A DNA stretch of 32,352 nucleotides from a bacterium. GTDB lineage: Bacteria > Patescibacteriota > Saccharimonadia > Saccharimonadales > Saccharimonadaceae. Under the pieces are notes generated by a model, which worked only from the letters and a program-made list of their open reading frames with translations, was not told where the DNA came from and did not search any database. Every line of letters begins with the position of its first letter. Positions within the stretch are counted from its first letter, which is position 1. Shown piece after piece: positions 7,337-15,881 of the stretch. The position numbers and the translations under genes were made by a program. The DNA lies in assembly GCA_030452455.1 (NCBI GenBank), contig JAKDMF010000004.1, positions 1 to 32,352 of the forward strand, given 5' to 3'.

Positions 7337-8839
7337 ATGGCAACACTACAAGACTACCGCAATGAGCGACTACGAAAACTAGATGAATTAAAGCAACTGG
7401 GGTTCAATCCGTACCCAGCCGAGAGTCACATGACTCACAAAATCGGCCAGATTATTGATGAGTTCGACAAACTATCGGGCCAGACCGTGACTGTGGTTGG
7501 CCGGGTTGTTGGCCTGCGTAAATTTGGCAAGCTAGCTTTTGTGGTCGTTAAAGATTTCAGCGGTCAGATCCAACTATTTATGCGCGCCGGGGCAGTCGAT
7601 AAGACTGAGGCTAGTAGCGGCGTCGTCGGAATCGAAAATATCACCCTGCTTGATACGGGTGACTTCGTGGAGGCCACCGGTGAAGTTATGACCACCCAAA
7701 CTGGTGAAAAATCAGTTGGCGTTAAGACTTTGCGCCTACTATCAAAAGCTCTTCGGCCGATGCCGACCGAGCTGACCAACAAAGAGGAGCGGATGCGCCG
7801 TCGCTACGTCGATATGAATGTTAATCAGGACGTGCGCGATCGGTTTGTTCGCCGCTCTAAGTTCTGGAAAGCCACCCGTGACTACTTAGACGACAATGGT
7901 TTTCTAGAAGTTAATATCCCGGTTCTGGAGCACACCACGGGTGGAGCCGACGCCACTCCGTTTGTGACACACATGGAATCACTTGATCAAGATTTTTACC
8001 TGCGAATTAGTCACGAACTGCCGCTGAAACGCCTGGTTGGTGCTGGTTTTGAAAAAGTCTATGACCTAGGTCCACGCTTTAGAAACGAAGGCTACACCGA
8101 TGAGCATCTACCAGAGCATGTCGCCATGGAATGGTACTGGGCCTACGCCAACTGGAAAGATGGCATGAAATTCATGGAAGATATGTACAAAAATGTCCTC
8201 GATAAAACTTTTGGAACGCTGCAATTTAAGCTCGGTGAATTTGAGGTTGATATGAGCGGCGAGTGGGAAGTTTGGGACTACGCTACTATCATCAAAGACC
8301 GCTACGGTGTCGATGTTTTCGACAGCAGCCTCGATGAAGTCAAGCAAGCCCTCAAAGCCAACAGTCTAGAGGTTGAGCAGACCGAAAACCGAGCTCGCGG
8401 CATCGATAAACTCTGGAAAAATATCCGTAAAGATGTCGCCGGTCCGGTTTGGTTAGTTAATACACCGAAATTCATCAGTCCACTGTCTAAAAGCGATCCA
8501 GACGACGATCGGATTGTGCAGCGCTTCCAGCCGGTTATCGCCGGCTCAGAACTCGGTAACGGCTTCTCAGAGCTCAATGACCCAATTGAACAGCTCGATC
8601 GCTTTAAAGAACAGCAGGGTATGCGCGAAGCCGGCGATGATGAAGCTATGATGATGGATATTGATTTTGTTGAAATGCTGGAATACGGCATGCCACCAGC
8701 TTGTGGTTGGGGCTACTCAGAACGAGTTTTCTGGATATTCGAAGGTGTATCGGCCCGCGAAGGTGTGCCTTTCCCGCAGCTCCGGCTTGATTACGACGAA
8801 ACCACTCGGGATATTTACCCGGACATCAACTTAGGTTAA
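7337..8839 (+). CDS. lysS: Lysyl-tRNA synthetase, class II
   Basis: About 500 aa, normal length. Charges tRNA-Lys. Seen: an N-terminal OB fold (GQTVTVVGRVVGLRKFGKLAFVVVKD), motif 1 (RRSKFWKATRDYLDDNGFLEVNIPVLE), GGADATPFVTH and LRISHELPLKRLV, motif 2 (YDLGPRFRNEGYTDEHLPE) and a motif 3 region (EYGMPPACGWGYSERVFW). Motif 3 is odd: canonical LysRS has G-x-G-I-D-R, while this has GWGYSER, keeping the arginine but not the I-D. The track start at 7319 is replaced by 7337 because the -10 TATACT lies at 7322-7327; protein similarity to the family also begins after MATLQDYRNERL. A small membrane protein gene follows 4 nt later. Confidence 0.93.
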   Translation: MATLQDYRNERLRKLDELKQLGFNPYPAESHMTHKIGQIIDEFDKLSGQTVTVVGRVVGLRKFGKLAFVVVKDFSGQIQLFMRAGAVDKTEASSGVVGIENITLLDTGDFVEATGEVMTTQTGEKSVGVKTLRLLSKALRPMPTELTNKEERMRRRYVDMNVNQDVRDRFVRRSKFWKATRDYLDDNGFLEVNIPVLEHTTGGADATPFVTHMESLDQDFYLRISHELPLKRLVGAGFEKVYDLGPRFRNEGYTDEHLPEHVAMEWYWAYANWKDGMKFMEDMYKNVLDKTFGTLQFKLGEFEVDMSGEWEVWDYATIIKDRYGVDVFDSSLDEVKQALKANSLEVEQTENRARGIDKLWKNIRKDVAGPVWLVNTPKFISPLSKSDPDDDRIVQRFQPVIAGSELGNGFSELNDPIEQLDRFKEQQGMREAGDDEAMMMDIDFVEMLEYGMPPACGWGYSERVFWIFEGVSAREGVPFPQLRLDYDETTRDIYPDINLG

Positions 8840-8843
8840 AACC

Positions 8844-9188
8844 ATGCCGGGTGGGGGATATATTTATCTACTCGGCTGCTTCGGATTACTGCTCGGGCTA
8901 TCGAAGTTGGTTGAAAAAGGTAAGCTTAACTTTATCTGGGCGGGAGTCTGGTATGCGCTACTGAGCACCTTACTGCTGGTGGCGCCGCTGTTTATCGGCC
9001 AGCTGATAGTTGGAGTCGAGCCCGGTAATGTATTTATGTCGATCGCTGCGCAGTGGTGGCATTTGTTGATTAGTTTTGTCGTGGCTAGTATTGTGCTGCG
9101 CCTGCTTGATTGGCAGAGCGACACGATAGCTAACTGGCTGATAGCTTTTACCGTCGGTTATCTAATTTTAGCTTTTGTGGTGCCCTAA
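8844..9188 (+). CDS. Small four-helix membrane protein, unknown function
   Basis: 114 aa with about four hydrophobic segments (YIYLLGCFGLLLGLSKLV, FIWAGVWYALLSTLLLVAPLF, WWHLLISFVVASIVLRLL, NWLIAFTVGYLILAFVV) joined by very short loops. No family recognised. It starts 4 nt after the lysS stop, so it is probably carried on the same mRNA. The resemblance to small integral membrane proteins of transport accessory type is only architectural. No signal peptide separate from the first helix. Confidence 0.72.
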   Translation: MPGGGYIYLLGCFGLLLGLSKLVEKGKLNFIWAGVWYALLSTLLLVAPLFIGQLIVGVEPGNVFMSIAAQWWHLLISFVVASIVLRLLDWQSDTIANWLIAFTVGYLILAFVVP

Positions 9189-9215
9189 AAGGCTTTATCT
9201 AGGCTGTCCTGTGTG

Positions 9216-9235
9216 CTATACTTTGTATAGTATAG
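9216..9235 (+). promoter_or_regulatory. Palindrome overlapping the -10 of the flavin reductase gene
   Basis: CTATACT-N6-AGTATAG is a perfect 7-bp inverted repeat. Its left arm contains the likely -10 hexamer TATACT. Such symmetry around a -10 suggests a repressor operator, though AT-rich promoters make short palindromes by chance. Confidence 0.5.
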
Positions 9236-9254
9236 TAATTATTTTGGAGGACAT

Positions 9255-9812
9255 ATGAAATTATTGGTAGTGACTGCGAGTGTTCGCGAAAATCGGGTCG
9301 GTGGAATAATCGGTGACTGGACAACTGAATTTGCCACCAACCACGCTGGATTCGATGAAGTTGAGTCAGTTGATCTGCGCGAGCTAAATCTACCAGTCTT
9401 CAATGAGCCGAACCACCCGATGGCTCAAGACTATAAGTATGACCACACTAAAAAGTGGAGTGCTATCGTCGATAGCGCCGACGCTATCATATTCGTCTTG
9501 CCAGAATATAATTTCTTTGCCCCCGGCTCACTAGTCAACGCCATCGATTATCTGACCAAAGAGTGGGCTTATAAGCCGGCTGGACTAGTCAGCTATGGCG
9601 GTGCCTCGGGCGGTATGCGCTCGGCTCAGTCGATTAAGCCGCTACTTAACACCGTCAAGGTTGTACCGATGTCGGAGAGTGTCTCGTTCCATATGGTTAA
9701 TAACTATATCGACGGCGAGCAGGTTAGGGCTGACAAAATGCACGATGAATCAGCCGCTGCCATGCTCGATGAGATGGTGCGCTGGACGAAAGCTCTAACA
9801 AGTCTCCGATAG
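9255..9812 (+). CDS. NADPH-dependent FMN reductase family protein
   Basis: 185 aa flavodoxin-like fold protein. It starts with a beta strand and an FMN-phosphate loop (KLLVVTASVRENRVGGIIGDW), has the family signature VLPEYNFFAPGSLVNAIDYL (about 78-97), and GGASGGMRSAQ (about 115-125) that packs on the isoalloxazine ring. Members reduce FMN, azo dyes, chromate or quinones with NAD(P)H. The ribosome binding site TTGGAGG lies 5 nt before ATG. The palindrome at the promoter hints at regulation, possibly redox-responsive, but the regulator is not present here. Assignment to the family is secure; the physiological electron acceptor is not known. Confidence 0.87.
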   Translation: MKLLVVTASVRENRVGGIIGDWTTEFATNHAGFDEVESVDLRELNLPVFNEPNHPMAQDYKYDHTKKWSAIVDSADAIIFVLPEYNFFAPGSLVNAIDYLTKEWAYKPAGLVSYGGASGGMRSAQSIKPLLNTVKVVPMSESVSFHMVNNYIDGEQVRADKMHDESAAAMLDEMVRWTKALTSLR

Positions 9813-9837
9813 TTTTTCGCTTATGTTCGACTATTGT

Positions 9838-9846
9838 TGATATACT
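9838..9846 (+). promoter_or_regulatory. Extended -10 of helicase gene 1, leaderless geometry
   Basis: TGATATACT is identical to the elements before frr and prfB. TATACT ends 6 nt before the ATG at 9853 and no Shine-Dalgarno sequence is present, so the mRNA probably starts at the initiator codon. Confidence 0.6.
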
Positions 9847-9852
9847 AGGTAT

Positions 9853-12156
9853 ATGACAAATACGGCAAAACAGGGTATGGGCGACGGACTGCCGATTTTT
9901 AACTACAAGCAGGCGATCATCGATGCCGTTCATAGCAACCAGGTTACCATAATAACGGCCGAGACGGGTGCCGGTAAGAGTACTCAGGTGCCACAATATC
10001 TAATCGACGCGGGTTACGAAAAGGTTATCGTGACTGAGCCGCGAATACTAGCTGCTCGCAATCTATCGCTGCGAGTCAGGCAGGAGTGGCTCGATAGTCA
10101 CCCCGAGGCAGCCGAGCTGGAGATTGCCTACCGAACCGCCCATGAGCGAGATGACGATCCGACCACTACTAAGGTGCTGTATTGTACCGACGGCCTGCAA
10201 CTGGTGCGTGAGTTAACTGGTAGCGGCACAACAACCAAGCAGGTTCTAGTCCTCGACGAAGTCCACGAGTGGAACGAGAATATGGAGGTTCTGATAGCTT
10301 GGTCCAAGCAGCGGGCTAGTCAGGATCCTAATTTTAAAATTGTGATTATGAGCGCTACTATCGAATCGGCTAGTCTGGCTAGGTATTATGGCACCGAGGC
10401 GGTTATAGAAGTGCCGGGGCGAAGTTATGATGTCAAAAAGCGTCATGGCAGCGACGTCGTCTCAGAAATAATGAGCTACTTGCCGCAGCAGAAGAATCTA
10501 CTAGTTTTTCTGCCGGGTAAGTCTGAAATCCAAGAAGTCAACGACATTATAGCCAGGCAGGCGACCAAGCATAAAGTTCCGGTCATTGCTCTCCATTCCC
10601 AACTGGAGGCAGTGGCTCAGCAGGCAGCGTTTGAGAGCTACCCGAGCGGCAAAGTTATCCTGGCGACAAATATTGCTCAGACTAGTGTGACTATCGACGA
10701 TGTAGACGTCGTAATTGACAGCGGACTGGAGCGCCAGATTGAGGTCCGGAGCGGCGTTGAAGGACTTTTCTTGAACCAGGTAGCGAAAGCTGACTGCTTG
10801 CAGCGAGCTGGTCGAGCTGGCCGAACCAAACACGGTGAATATGTGCTGGCCCAGCTTGGTGAAATGGAGTGTATCAGCCTTGACGATCGGCAAGACTACG
10901 GTCAGCCGGAGATACTGCGTAAGCACATCGACCGGGTGGCTCTGCGCCTAGCCAGTATCGGCGTTGATATCGACGAGCTGGAGTTTTACCACTCACCGAG
11001 TAAAACCGCTATCAAACGAGCTAAGCGACGCCTGAAAGACCTCGGTGCGCTTGATCTACGCGGAGCGATTACTGATATCGGCCGGCAGATGGAGCAGTAT
11101 CCAGTTGAATCGAAGTATGGCCGGATGATTGTCGAAGCCTATCAGTATAACGCCCCAGTCCAGTCATGGTTAATTGCTATTATTGGTATCCAGGAGTCGG
11201 GTGGAATTGTCCGGGGCGGCACGCAATATGACGGCTGGAAGCAGTACGTCACCCACGACCAGTCAGATTTAATCGCCGAGTACGATGTCTATCTGGCGCT
11301 CGAGGATATTTACCCCGAAGAATACGAAGACCTCGGTATTATCGAAAAGAATGTCGACAAGGCGGAGGATGTTATCTCACGGCTCAGTGAAGTGCTCGGC
11401 ATAACTTATGACAAAGACCAGCAGCTAACCAAGCAGGAGCACGCCGACCTGTTACGCTGCATTGTGGCCGGCCAAATTGACCAGCTCTGGACTATCAATC
11501 AACGCGGCCAAGCCCTGCACTATATTACTCACGACGAGCGAGAAATATCGAATAGTTCGGTCGTCAAAAAAACGCCACTATTTGCTGGCACGCCATTTGA
11601 CCTGCAGGTGTCGAGCAAATCAGGCAAGCTGGAGGTTCTGCATCTAGTTCAGGATATAACTCGGGTCGATCCGAAGTGGCTGGCCGAGCTCCGCCCAGAT
11701 GTTTTCAAGCTCAAGCCCGGTACTCAGATGTATTACGACCCGTATATCGAGGGACTAGCTGAGCGACAGGACGTTTTAGTCCATGGCATGGTGTTGTCCG
11801 GTTCCGGCACACCTGTCACCAAAGCCTCATCCTATAACCGCAAACAATTCGAAGATCAATTCGCCCTCTGGGTGCACGAAAAACTAGAGTTCAAAAAATC
11901 AAAACTCGGCCGATTTACGCGTCGCCGAGTCAAAGTACCGAGCCTCCGGCAACTAGCCCTCCAGATTCGAGGCCGGGCCGGCGGAGTGGTTGCTCTCGAT
12001 CAGCTTGATAGCAAGGCTAGGCGCGAGCTGCTTAATTTAGCTCGGCTAGACGCACCGGGCGGGGGTAGGTCCGACAAGCCGGATAAAAAGCGTCGTTTCG
12101 GTAAGCCGAAGCAAAAAGATAAGCGTTTTAAGGGACCAAAGCACAAACGCTACTAA
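9853..12156 (+). CDS. DEAH/RHA-family ATP-dependent RNA helicase with DEVH motif (paralog 1)
   Basis: 767 aa superfamily 2 helicase of the HrpA/HrpB group. Seen: motif I AETGAGKST (about 36-44), motif Ia TEPRILAARN (about 61-70), motif II DEVH (135-138) instead of DEAH, motif III SAT (167-169), TNIAQTSVTI (272-281) and motif VI QRAGRAGR (317-324), then the winged-helix/ratchet region (about 340-520) and a helicase-associated OB-like region (about 575-670). The tail is lysine/arginine-rich (KKRRFGKPKQKDKRFKGP), probably RNA-binding. It is followed by a second helicase sharing the same unusual DEVHEWNEN block, indicating a tandem duplication. Role in mRNA or rRNA processing is inferred from the family; a specific target is unknown. 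Confidence 0.9.
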   Translation: MTNTAKQGMGDGLPIFNYKQAIIDAVHSNQVTIITAETGAGKSTQVPQYLIDAGYEKVIVTEPRILAARNLSLRVRQEWLDSHPEAAELEIAYRTAHERDDDPTTTKVLYCTDGLQLVRELTGSGTTTKQVLVLDEVHEWNENMEVLIAWSKQRASQDPNFKIVIMSATIESASLARYYGTEAVIEVPGRSYDVKKRHGSDVVSEIMSYLPQQKNLLVFLPGKSEIQEVNDIIARQATKHKVPVIALHSQLEAVAQQAAFESYPSGKVILATNIAQTSVTIDDVDVVIDSGLERQIEVRSGVEGLFLNQVAKADCLQRAGRAGRTKHGEYVLAQLGEMECISLDDRQDYGQPEILRKHIDRVALRLASIGVDIDELEFYHSPSKTAIKRAKRRLKDLGALDLRGAITDIGRQMEQYPVESKYGRMIVEAYQYNAPVQSWLIAIIGIQESGGIVRGGTQYDGWKQYVTHDQSDLIAEYDVYLALEDIYPEEYEDLGIIEKNVDKAEDVISRLSEVLGITYDKDQQLTKQEHADLLRCIVAGQIDQLWTINQRGQALHYITHDEREISNSSVVKKTPLFAGTPFDLQVSSKSGKLEVLHLVQDITRVDPKWLAELRPDVFKLKPGTQMYYDPYIEGLAERQDVLVHGMVLSGSGTPVTKASSYNRKQFEDQFALWVHEKLEFKKSKLGRFTRRRVKVPSLRQLALQIRGRAGGVVALDQLDSKARRELLNLARLDAPGGGRSDKPDKKRRFGKPKQKDKRFKGPKHKRY

Positions 12157-12186
12157 GCCATCAGCGAGTCCACTATCGTATTTAAC

Positions 12187-12217
12187 TATTTACTAAACAG
12201 AGTAAATATGGTAATAT
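12187..12217 (+). promoter_or_regulatory. Promoter with adjacent palindrome, helicase gene 2
   Basis: TATTTACT/AGTAAATA (8-bp inverted repeat with a 6-nt centre, 12187-12208) is immediately followed by a TAATAT -10-like hexamer (12212-12217). The transcript would have a leader of about 30 nt with GAGG before the ATG at 12253. A possible operator; moderate confidence only. Confidence 0.4.
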
Positions 12218-12252
12218 AGCGGCAATACAAACTGTGTGGTAATCGAGGTCGT

Positions 12253-15120
12253 ATGCAACGAAGTTTTGGTCGTGTAGACAATGATCACAGCCCCAAAGAA
12301 GGCTATCCTACGCCTGCGCATTATTACCACGAGAATCAGTTAGCTCAGCCAGAAATAAATAAACGAAAAATCGCCGAAATACAGCAGCAAATTGGTACGC
12401 GATCAGTTGAACTTACAGTCGAGACACCGTACCGATATAGCGGTGAGATTAGTCCGGCAGATTTGATCAGCCAAATGGCCGTACCGTATCAGGTTGAGCT
12501 CGAGGCTCGACGCGAAGAAGAAATGATCAAGAGCTTTGAAGGCTTCGGCAACCCAGAACTGCCAACTGCGGCCTATAAGCAGGAGATTATCGAGGCCGTT
12601 GCTAGCCATCAAGTAACGATTATTTCTGGCGACACTGGATCGGGTAAAAGCACCCAAGTTCCACAATTTCTATATGAGGCTGGCCACTCGATAGCCATGA
12701 CACAGCCGCGCCGAATCGCTGCCTATGGCGTAGCCGAGCGAATTGATGAAGAGTTACGCCAGGTCTCAGCCGATGAGCTACCCGAGAACGTAGTTGGCTA
12801 TCATACGGCGGAGAAGAACACGACCGATAAATCGACTAAGATCACTGTCTTCACCGACGGCCTGAAGCTAGTTAAAAAGCTCAATGAAAAATCCAGCAAA
12901 ATGGAAGAAATCCTTGTGATCGACGAAGTCCACGAGTGGAACGAAAATATTGAACTACTTGTGGCACACACTAAAAAGCTGCTAGCGGAAAACAGCGACA
13001 TGAAACTGGTCATTATGAGCGCCACTATGGACGGGCATGACCTAGCCCGCTACTACGGCGAAGTTACCAAAGAAGCTCCCTCAGTTATCGAAGTGCCGGG
13101 GCGTACTTTTGGTGTCGAAAAATCAGAGCTACCAACCGAGACAGTCGAGAGTCGGATTTTGCATCACGCCGAGCGTCTGAGCACCAAAAAACAGTCTCAA
13201 ATCGATGCACTGGAACGCGGCGAGGAGTTTGAGTCGGAGCCAACTGACATACTAGTCTTTCTGCCGGGGCTAGGCGAAATAAACGACAAGTTAGGCTATG
13301 TCAAAAAACATCTACCAGCTGAAATGCGCGATACAGTTAAAGCCCTGCCGCTTCACAGCAAGGTAGGCGAGGACATCCAGCAGGAGGTCTTTCAGGCTCA
13401 TCACGATGGTATCAAAATAATCCTGGCAACTAACGTGGCTCAAACCAGTATCACCGTCAACGGTATCGATACTGTGATCGACAGTGGGCTGGAGCGTCGG
13501 ATTGAGCTTGATGAAGCCGGTGTTCAGGGCCTAAGAGTCGCTCCAGCGTCTCGAGCTGATCTTACTCAGCGGATGGGTCGAACTGGCCGGACCGCACCGG
13601 GTCACTACGAGCTAGTTAAGCTCGATGAATCAACTGATTTCGTACCATTTATCGAGCGACCACAATATTCCGTACCGGAAATACTCCGGGTTGACCTGGC
13701 TCGTAGCATGCTGCGTCTAATCCCGGCCGGTCTTGATATTGAAACGCTTGATTTCTATCACCCGATTGAAAAAGAATCCATCAAGCGCGCCAAAGATGAA
13801 CTATACGGCTTGGGTGCGATTGATCAAGACGGTAATATAACTAAATCTGGCCGCCGCATGAATGATTTCCCGCTTAGTCCAAACTCCGGTCGAATGATGG
13901 TTGAGTCAGAAAATTACTCAAAACCAGTCCGGTCCTATATGGCGGCTATGACAGCCATCAAAGAGGTCGGTGGGCTACCGATGTACAACAAGCGCTCCAG
14001 TAACTGGAAAAAACTAACCAGCCAGACTAAGTCTGACATGCTGGCCCAACTCGATATATTTATAGCCATGAACGGCCAAGATTTTGAAACCCAGCGCGAG
14101 TTTGATATCGACGTTAAAAATATGCGCCGAGCCCATGAGCAGTTCAACAAAATCAACAACCTAGTTGATGGCAGCGACGATGCTCTAGCTACTAATCCAT
14201 CCAGTGACCAGATCGAGAATATGCAGAGCTGTATCTATGCCGGTATGGTTAACCAAGTTTTCAAATTCAGTGGTAACAACGAGCGAAAACGGCCCTCGTT
14301 TAGGCACCTTAACTCCAAGGACAAGACCCGTCGAGAAATCAGTAACCGGAGCGTAGTTGACTTTAAGGGTCGCAAAGATGGCTACCTAGTTGGTGAAAAA
14401 TGGCGAGCTGAATTCAAGCGCGGCTCGGAGCTAGTTGATCGACATATTATTGAAGGTGTCACTGTACTAGAAGACCCGAAAGTACTCGGCAAAATAGCCG
14501 CCCGACTTGTCAGCTGGGAGCAGACTAGTCAAGAAACTCACTGGCGTAACGGGCGACCGGCTAAAAACGAAAAATTGATGCTGGGTGAGATTGAAATGAG
14601 CGACAGCCGAGAAGCCGAGGCAGCGCCATCAGAGACGACTCGCCAGGTTATTATCGACAAAGCTCTTGATCGACCCGGTCCAGCCCAGGAGCATATTAGG
14701 CGCGTCAAAAGCGAAGTTGAGAAGCTCCAGCACCGCACCACTCAAGACCTTAAAAAAATAACCCATAGCGATCTAATGAAAATGGTAGATCAGGCTGCGC
14801 CGACAGATATCGTCGATCCATTTGTGATAGATAATAATCTATGGATCGCAATTGATAAGCACAATATCACAGTTGATAACTATGTTTCACCTGAGAAGCA
14901 GCAAGAAATTATGGAAAACTCACCATCAACCATTGACGCTGGTGGTGTCGAATACTACGTTGAGTATCATGGTGGCGAGCCACGAATTAAGCGCTATCAA
15001 AACAACGATATTTTAAAAACCGATGGTGATATCACTCTGGCGGACGGCCGCAAGGTTATGTTCGTCTACAAAAAACAGATGTACAGTTCTAGTCAGCTAA
15101 AATCGACTCTTCAGGCTTAA
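12253..15120 (+). CDS. DEAH/RHA-family ATP-dependent RNA helicase with DEVH motif (paralog 2)
   Basis: 955 aa helicase, paralogous to the preceding gene. An about 100-residue N-terminal extension precedes motif I GDTGSGKST (126-134); motif Ia is TQPRRIAAY, motif II DEVH (224-227), motif III SAT, then TNVAQTSITV and QRMGRTGR (motif VI). The helicase core is followed by the winged-helix/ratchet region and a C-terminal extension of about 200 residues (from about 750) with no counterpart in paralog 1; that part looks partly disordered (EAEAAPSETTRQ) and ends in a small beta-rich segment (VEYYVEYHGGEPRIKRYQ). Length and HrpA-like layout fit a longer member of the family. It has its own promoter-like region. 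The DEVHEWNEN block is shared with paralog 1. Confidence 0.9.
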   Translation: MQRSFGRVDNDHSPKEGYPTPAHYYHENQLAQPEINKRKIAEIQQQIGTRSVELTVETPYRYSGEISPADLISQMAVPYQVELEARREEEMIKSFEGFGNPELPTAAYKQEIIEAVASHQVTIISGDTGSGKSTQVPQFLYEAGHSIAMTQPRRIAAYGVAERIDEELRQVSADELPENVVGYHTAEKNTTDKSTKITVFTDGLKLVKKLNEKSSKMEEILVIDEVHEWNENIELLVAHTKKLLAENSDMKLVIMSATMDGHDLARYYGEVTKEAPSVIEVPGRTFGVEKSELPTETVESRILHHAERLSTKKQSQIDALERGEEFESEPTDILVFLPGLGEINDKLGYVKKHLPAEMRDTVKALPLHSKVGEDIQQEVFQAHHDGIKIILATNVAQTSITVNGIDTVIDSGLERRIELDEAGVQGLRVAPASRADLTQRMGRTGRTAPGHYELVKLDESTDFVPFIERPQYSVPEILRVDLARSMLRLIPAGLDIETLDFYHPIEKESIKRAKDELYGLGAIDQDGNITKSGRRMNDFPLSPNSGRMMVESENYSKPVRSYMAAMTAIKEVGGLPMYNKRSSNWKKLTSQTKSDMLAQLDIFIAMNGQDFETQREFDIDVKNMRRAHEQFNKINNLVDGSDDALATNPSSDQIENMQSCIYAGMVNQVFKFSGNNERKRPSFRHLNSKDKTRREISNRSVVDFKGRKDGYLVGEKWRAEFKRGSELVDRHIIEGVTVLEDPKVLGKIAARLVSWEQTSQETHWRNGRPAKNEKLMLGEIEMSDSREAEAAPSETTRQVIIDKALDRPGPAQEHIRRVKSEVEKLQHRTTQDLKKITHSDLMKMVDQAAPTDIVDPFVIDNNLWIAIDKHNITVDNYVSPEKQQEIMENSPSTIDAGGVEYYVEYHGGEPRIKRYQNNDILKTDGDITLADGRKVMFVYKKQMYSSSQLKSTLQA

Positions 15121-15136
15121 GCAATATTGCACCGAC

Positions 15137-15168
15137 CGTCTATCTTTAGTATTATATATAGATAGACG
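15137..15168 (+). promoter_or_regulatory. Palindromic operator-like promoter of the ABC exporter
   Basis: CGTCTATCT (15137-15145) and AGATAGACG (15160-15168) form a perfect 9-bp inverted repeat whose 14-nt centre contains the only plausible -10 (TATTAT/TATATA). Arms flanking the -10 are a common repressor layout for drug- or peptide-responsive ABC exporters. No regulator gene is adjacent. Confidence 0.6.
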
Positions 15169-15185
15169 TAACGATAGGGGACTAA

Positions 15186-15881
15186 GTGATTGAAGTAAAA
15201 CAAGTTACAAAAACCTACGGCAAGAAAAAGAACATCTTCACGGCGCTCGATGATGTTAATTTTTCGGTGCCCAGTAACACCAGCGTCGCGATTGTCGGTA
15301 AGTCCGGCTCAGGTAAGTCGACGCTAATGCACATTATGAGCGGGCTCGACCGGCCCCAGCACGGCGAGATTATAATCGGTGATCGCGACATACTAAAACT
15401 TAAAGCCAGGCAGACCGACTCATTTCGGGCTAAGCAGATGGGCTTTGTTTTCCAGAGCTTTTTCGTTGAAGCTAATGAGTCATGTTACGAAAACGTCTCC
15501 CTGTCTCTTGAAATGTCACGTACACCGCAAATGGAGCGACGCAAACGGATTGAAGCAGCGCTGGCTGACGTCGACTTAACAGACAAAATTAAGTCCAAAG
15601 CCGGTGATCTATCGGGCGGCCAAAAGCAGCGCTTAGCGATTGCCCGAGCGATTGTTAACCAGCCAAAATTGCTATTTGCTGATGAGCCAACTGGCAACCT
15701 CGATACTGCCACTTCCCAGGTTGTTGAGGATCTATTATTTAAATACCAAACCGACAACAAGGCAACCTTGATAATCGTAACGCACGACGAAGAGCTAGCC
15801 GCCCGCTGTGACATGCAGATTATCATTAGCGACGGCAAAATATCAGAGATTCACGAAGCCGCCAAAAAGGAGTCTAAATAA
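15186..15881 (+). CDS. ABC transporter ATPase, MacB/LolD type
   Basis: 231 aa ATP-binding subunit. Seen: Walker A GKSGSGKST (38-46), Q-loop MGFVFQSF, signature LSGGQKQR, Walker B LLFADEPTGNLD and the H-loop IIVTHDEE. The LFADEPTGNLD block and length are typical of the MacB/LolD/FtsE subfamily, which powers mechanotransmission rather than classical translocation. The start is a GTG at 15186 preceded by AGGGGA about 6 nt upstream. It overlaps the permease gene by one base (TAATG), so the two are translated as a unit. A palindrome around the promoter suggests inducible control. Confidence 0.93.
   Translation: MIEVKQVTKTYGKKKNIFTALDDVNFSVPSNTSVAIVGKSGSGKSTLMHIMSGLDRPQHGEIIIGDRDILKLKARQTDSFRAKQMGFVFQSFFVEANESCYENVSLSLEMSRTPQMERRKRIEAALADVDLTDKIKSKAGDLSGGQKQRLAIARAIVNQPKLLFADEPTGNLDTATSQVVEDLLFKYQTDNKATLIIVTHDEELAARCDMQIIISDGKISEIHEAAKKESK

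Noticed and set aside
8302-8691. 129-aa minus-strand ORF inside lysS
   Set aside because: Entirely inside a clearly coding lysS; composition is serine/arginine-rich as expected of an antisense shadow.
10501-10926. 141-aa minus-strand ORF inside helicase 1
   Set aside because: Shadow of the helicase coding frame; no promoter or ribosome binding site.
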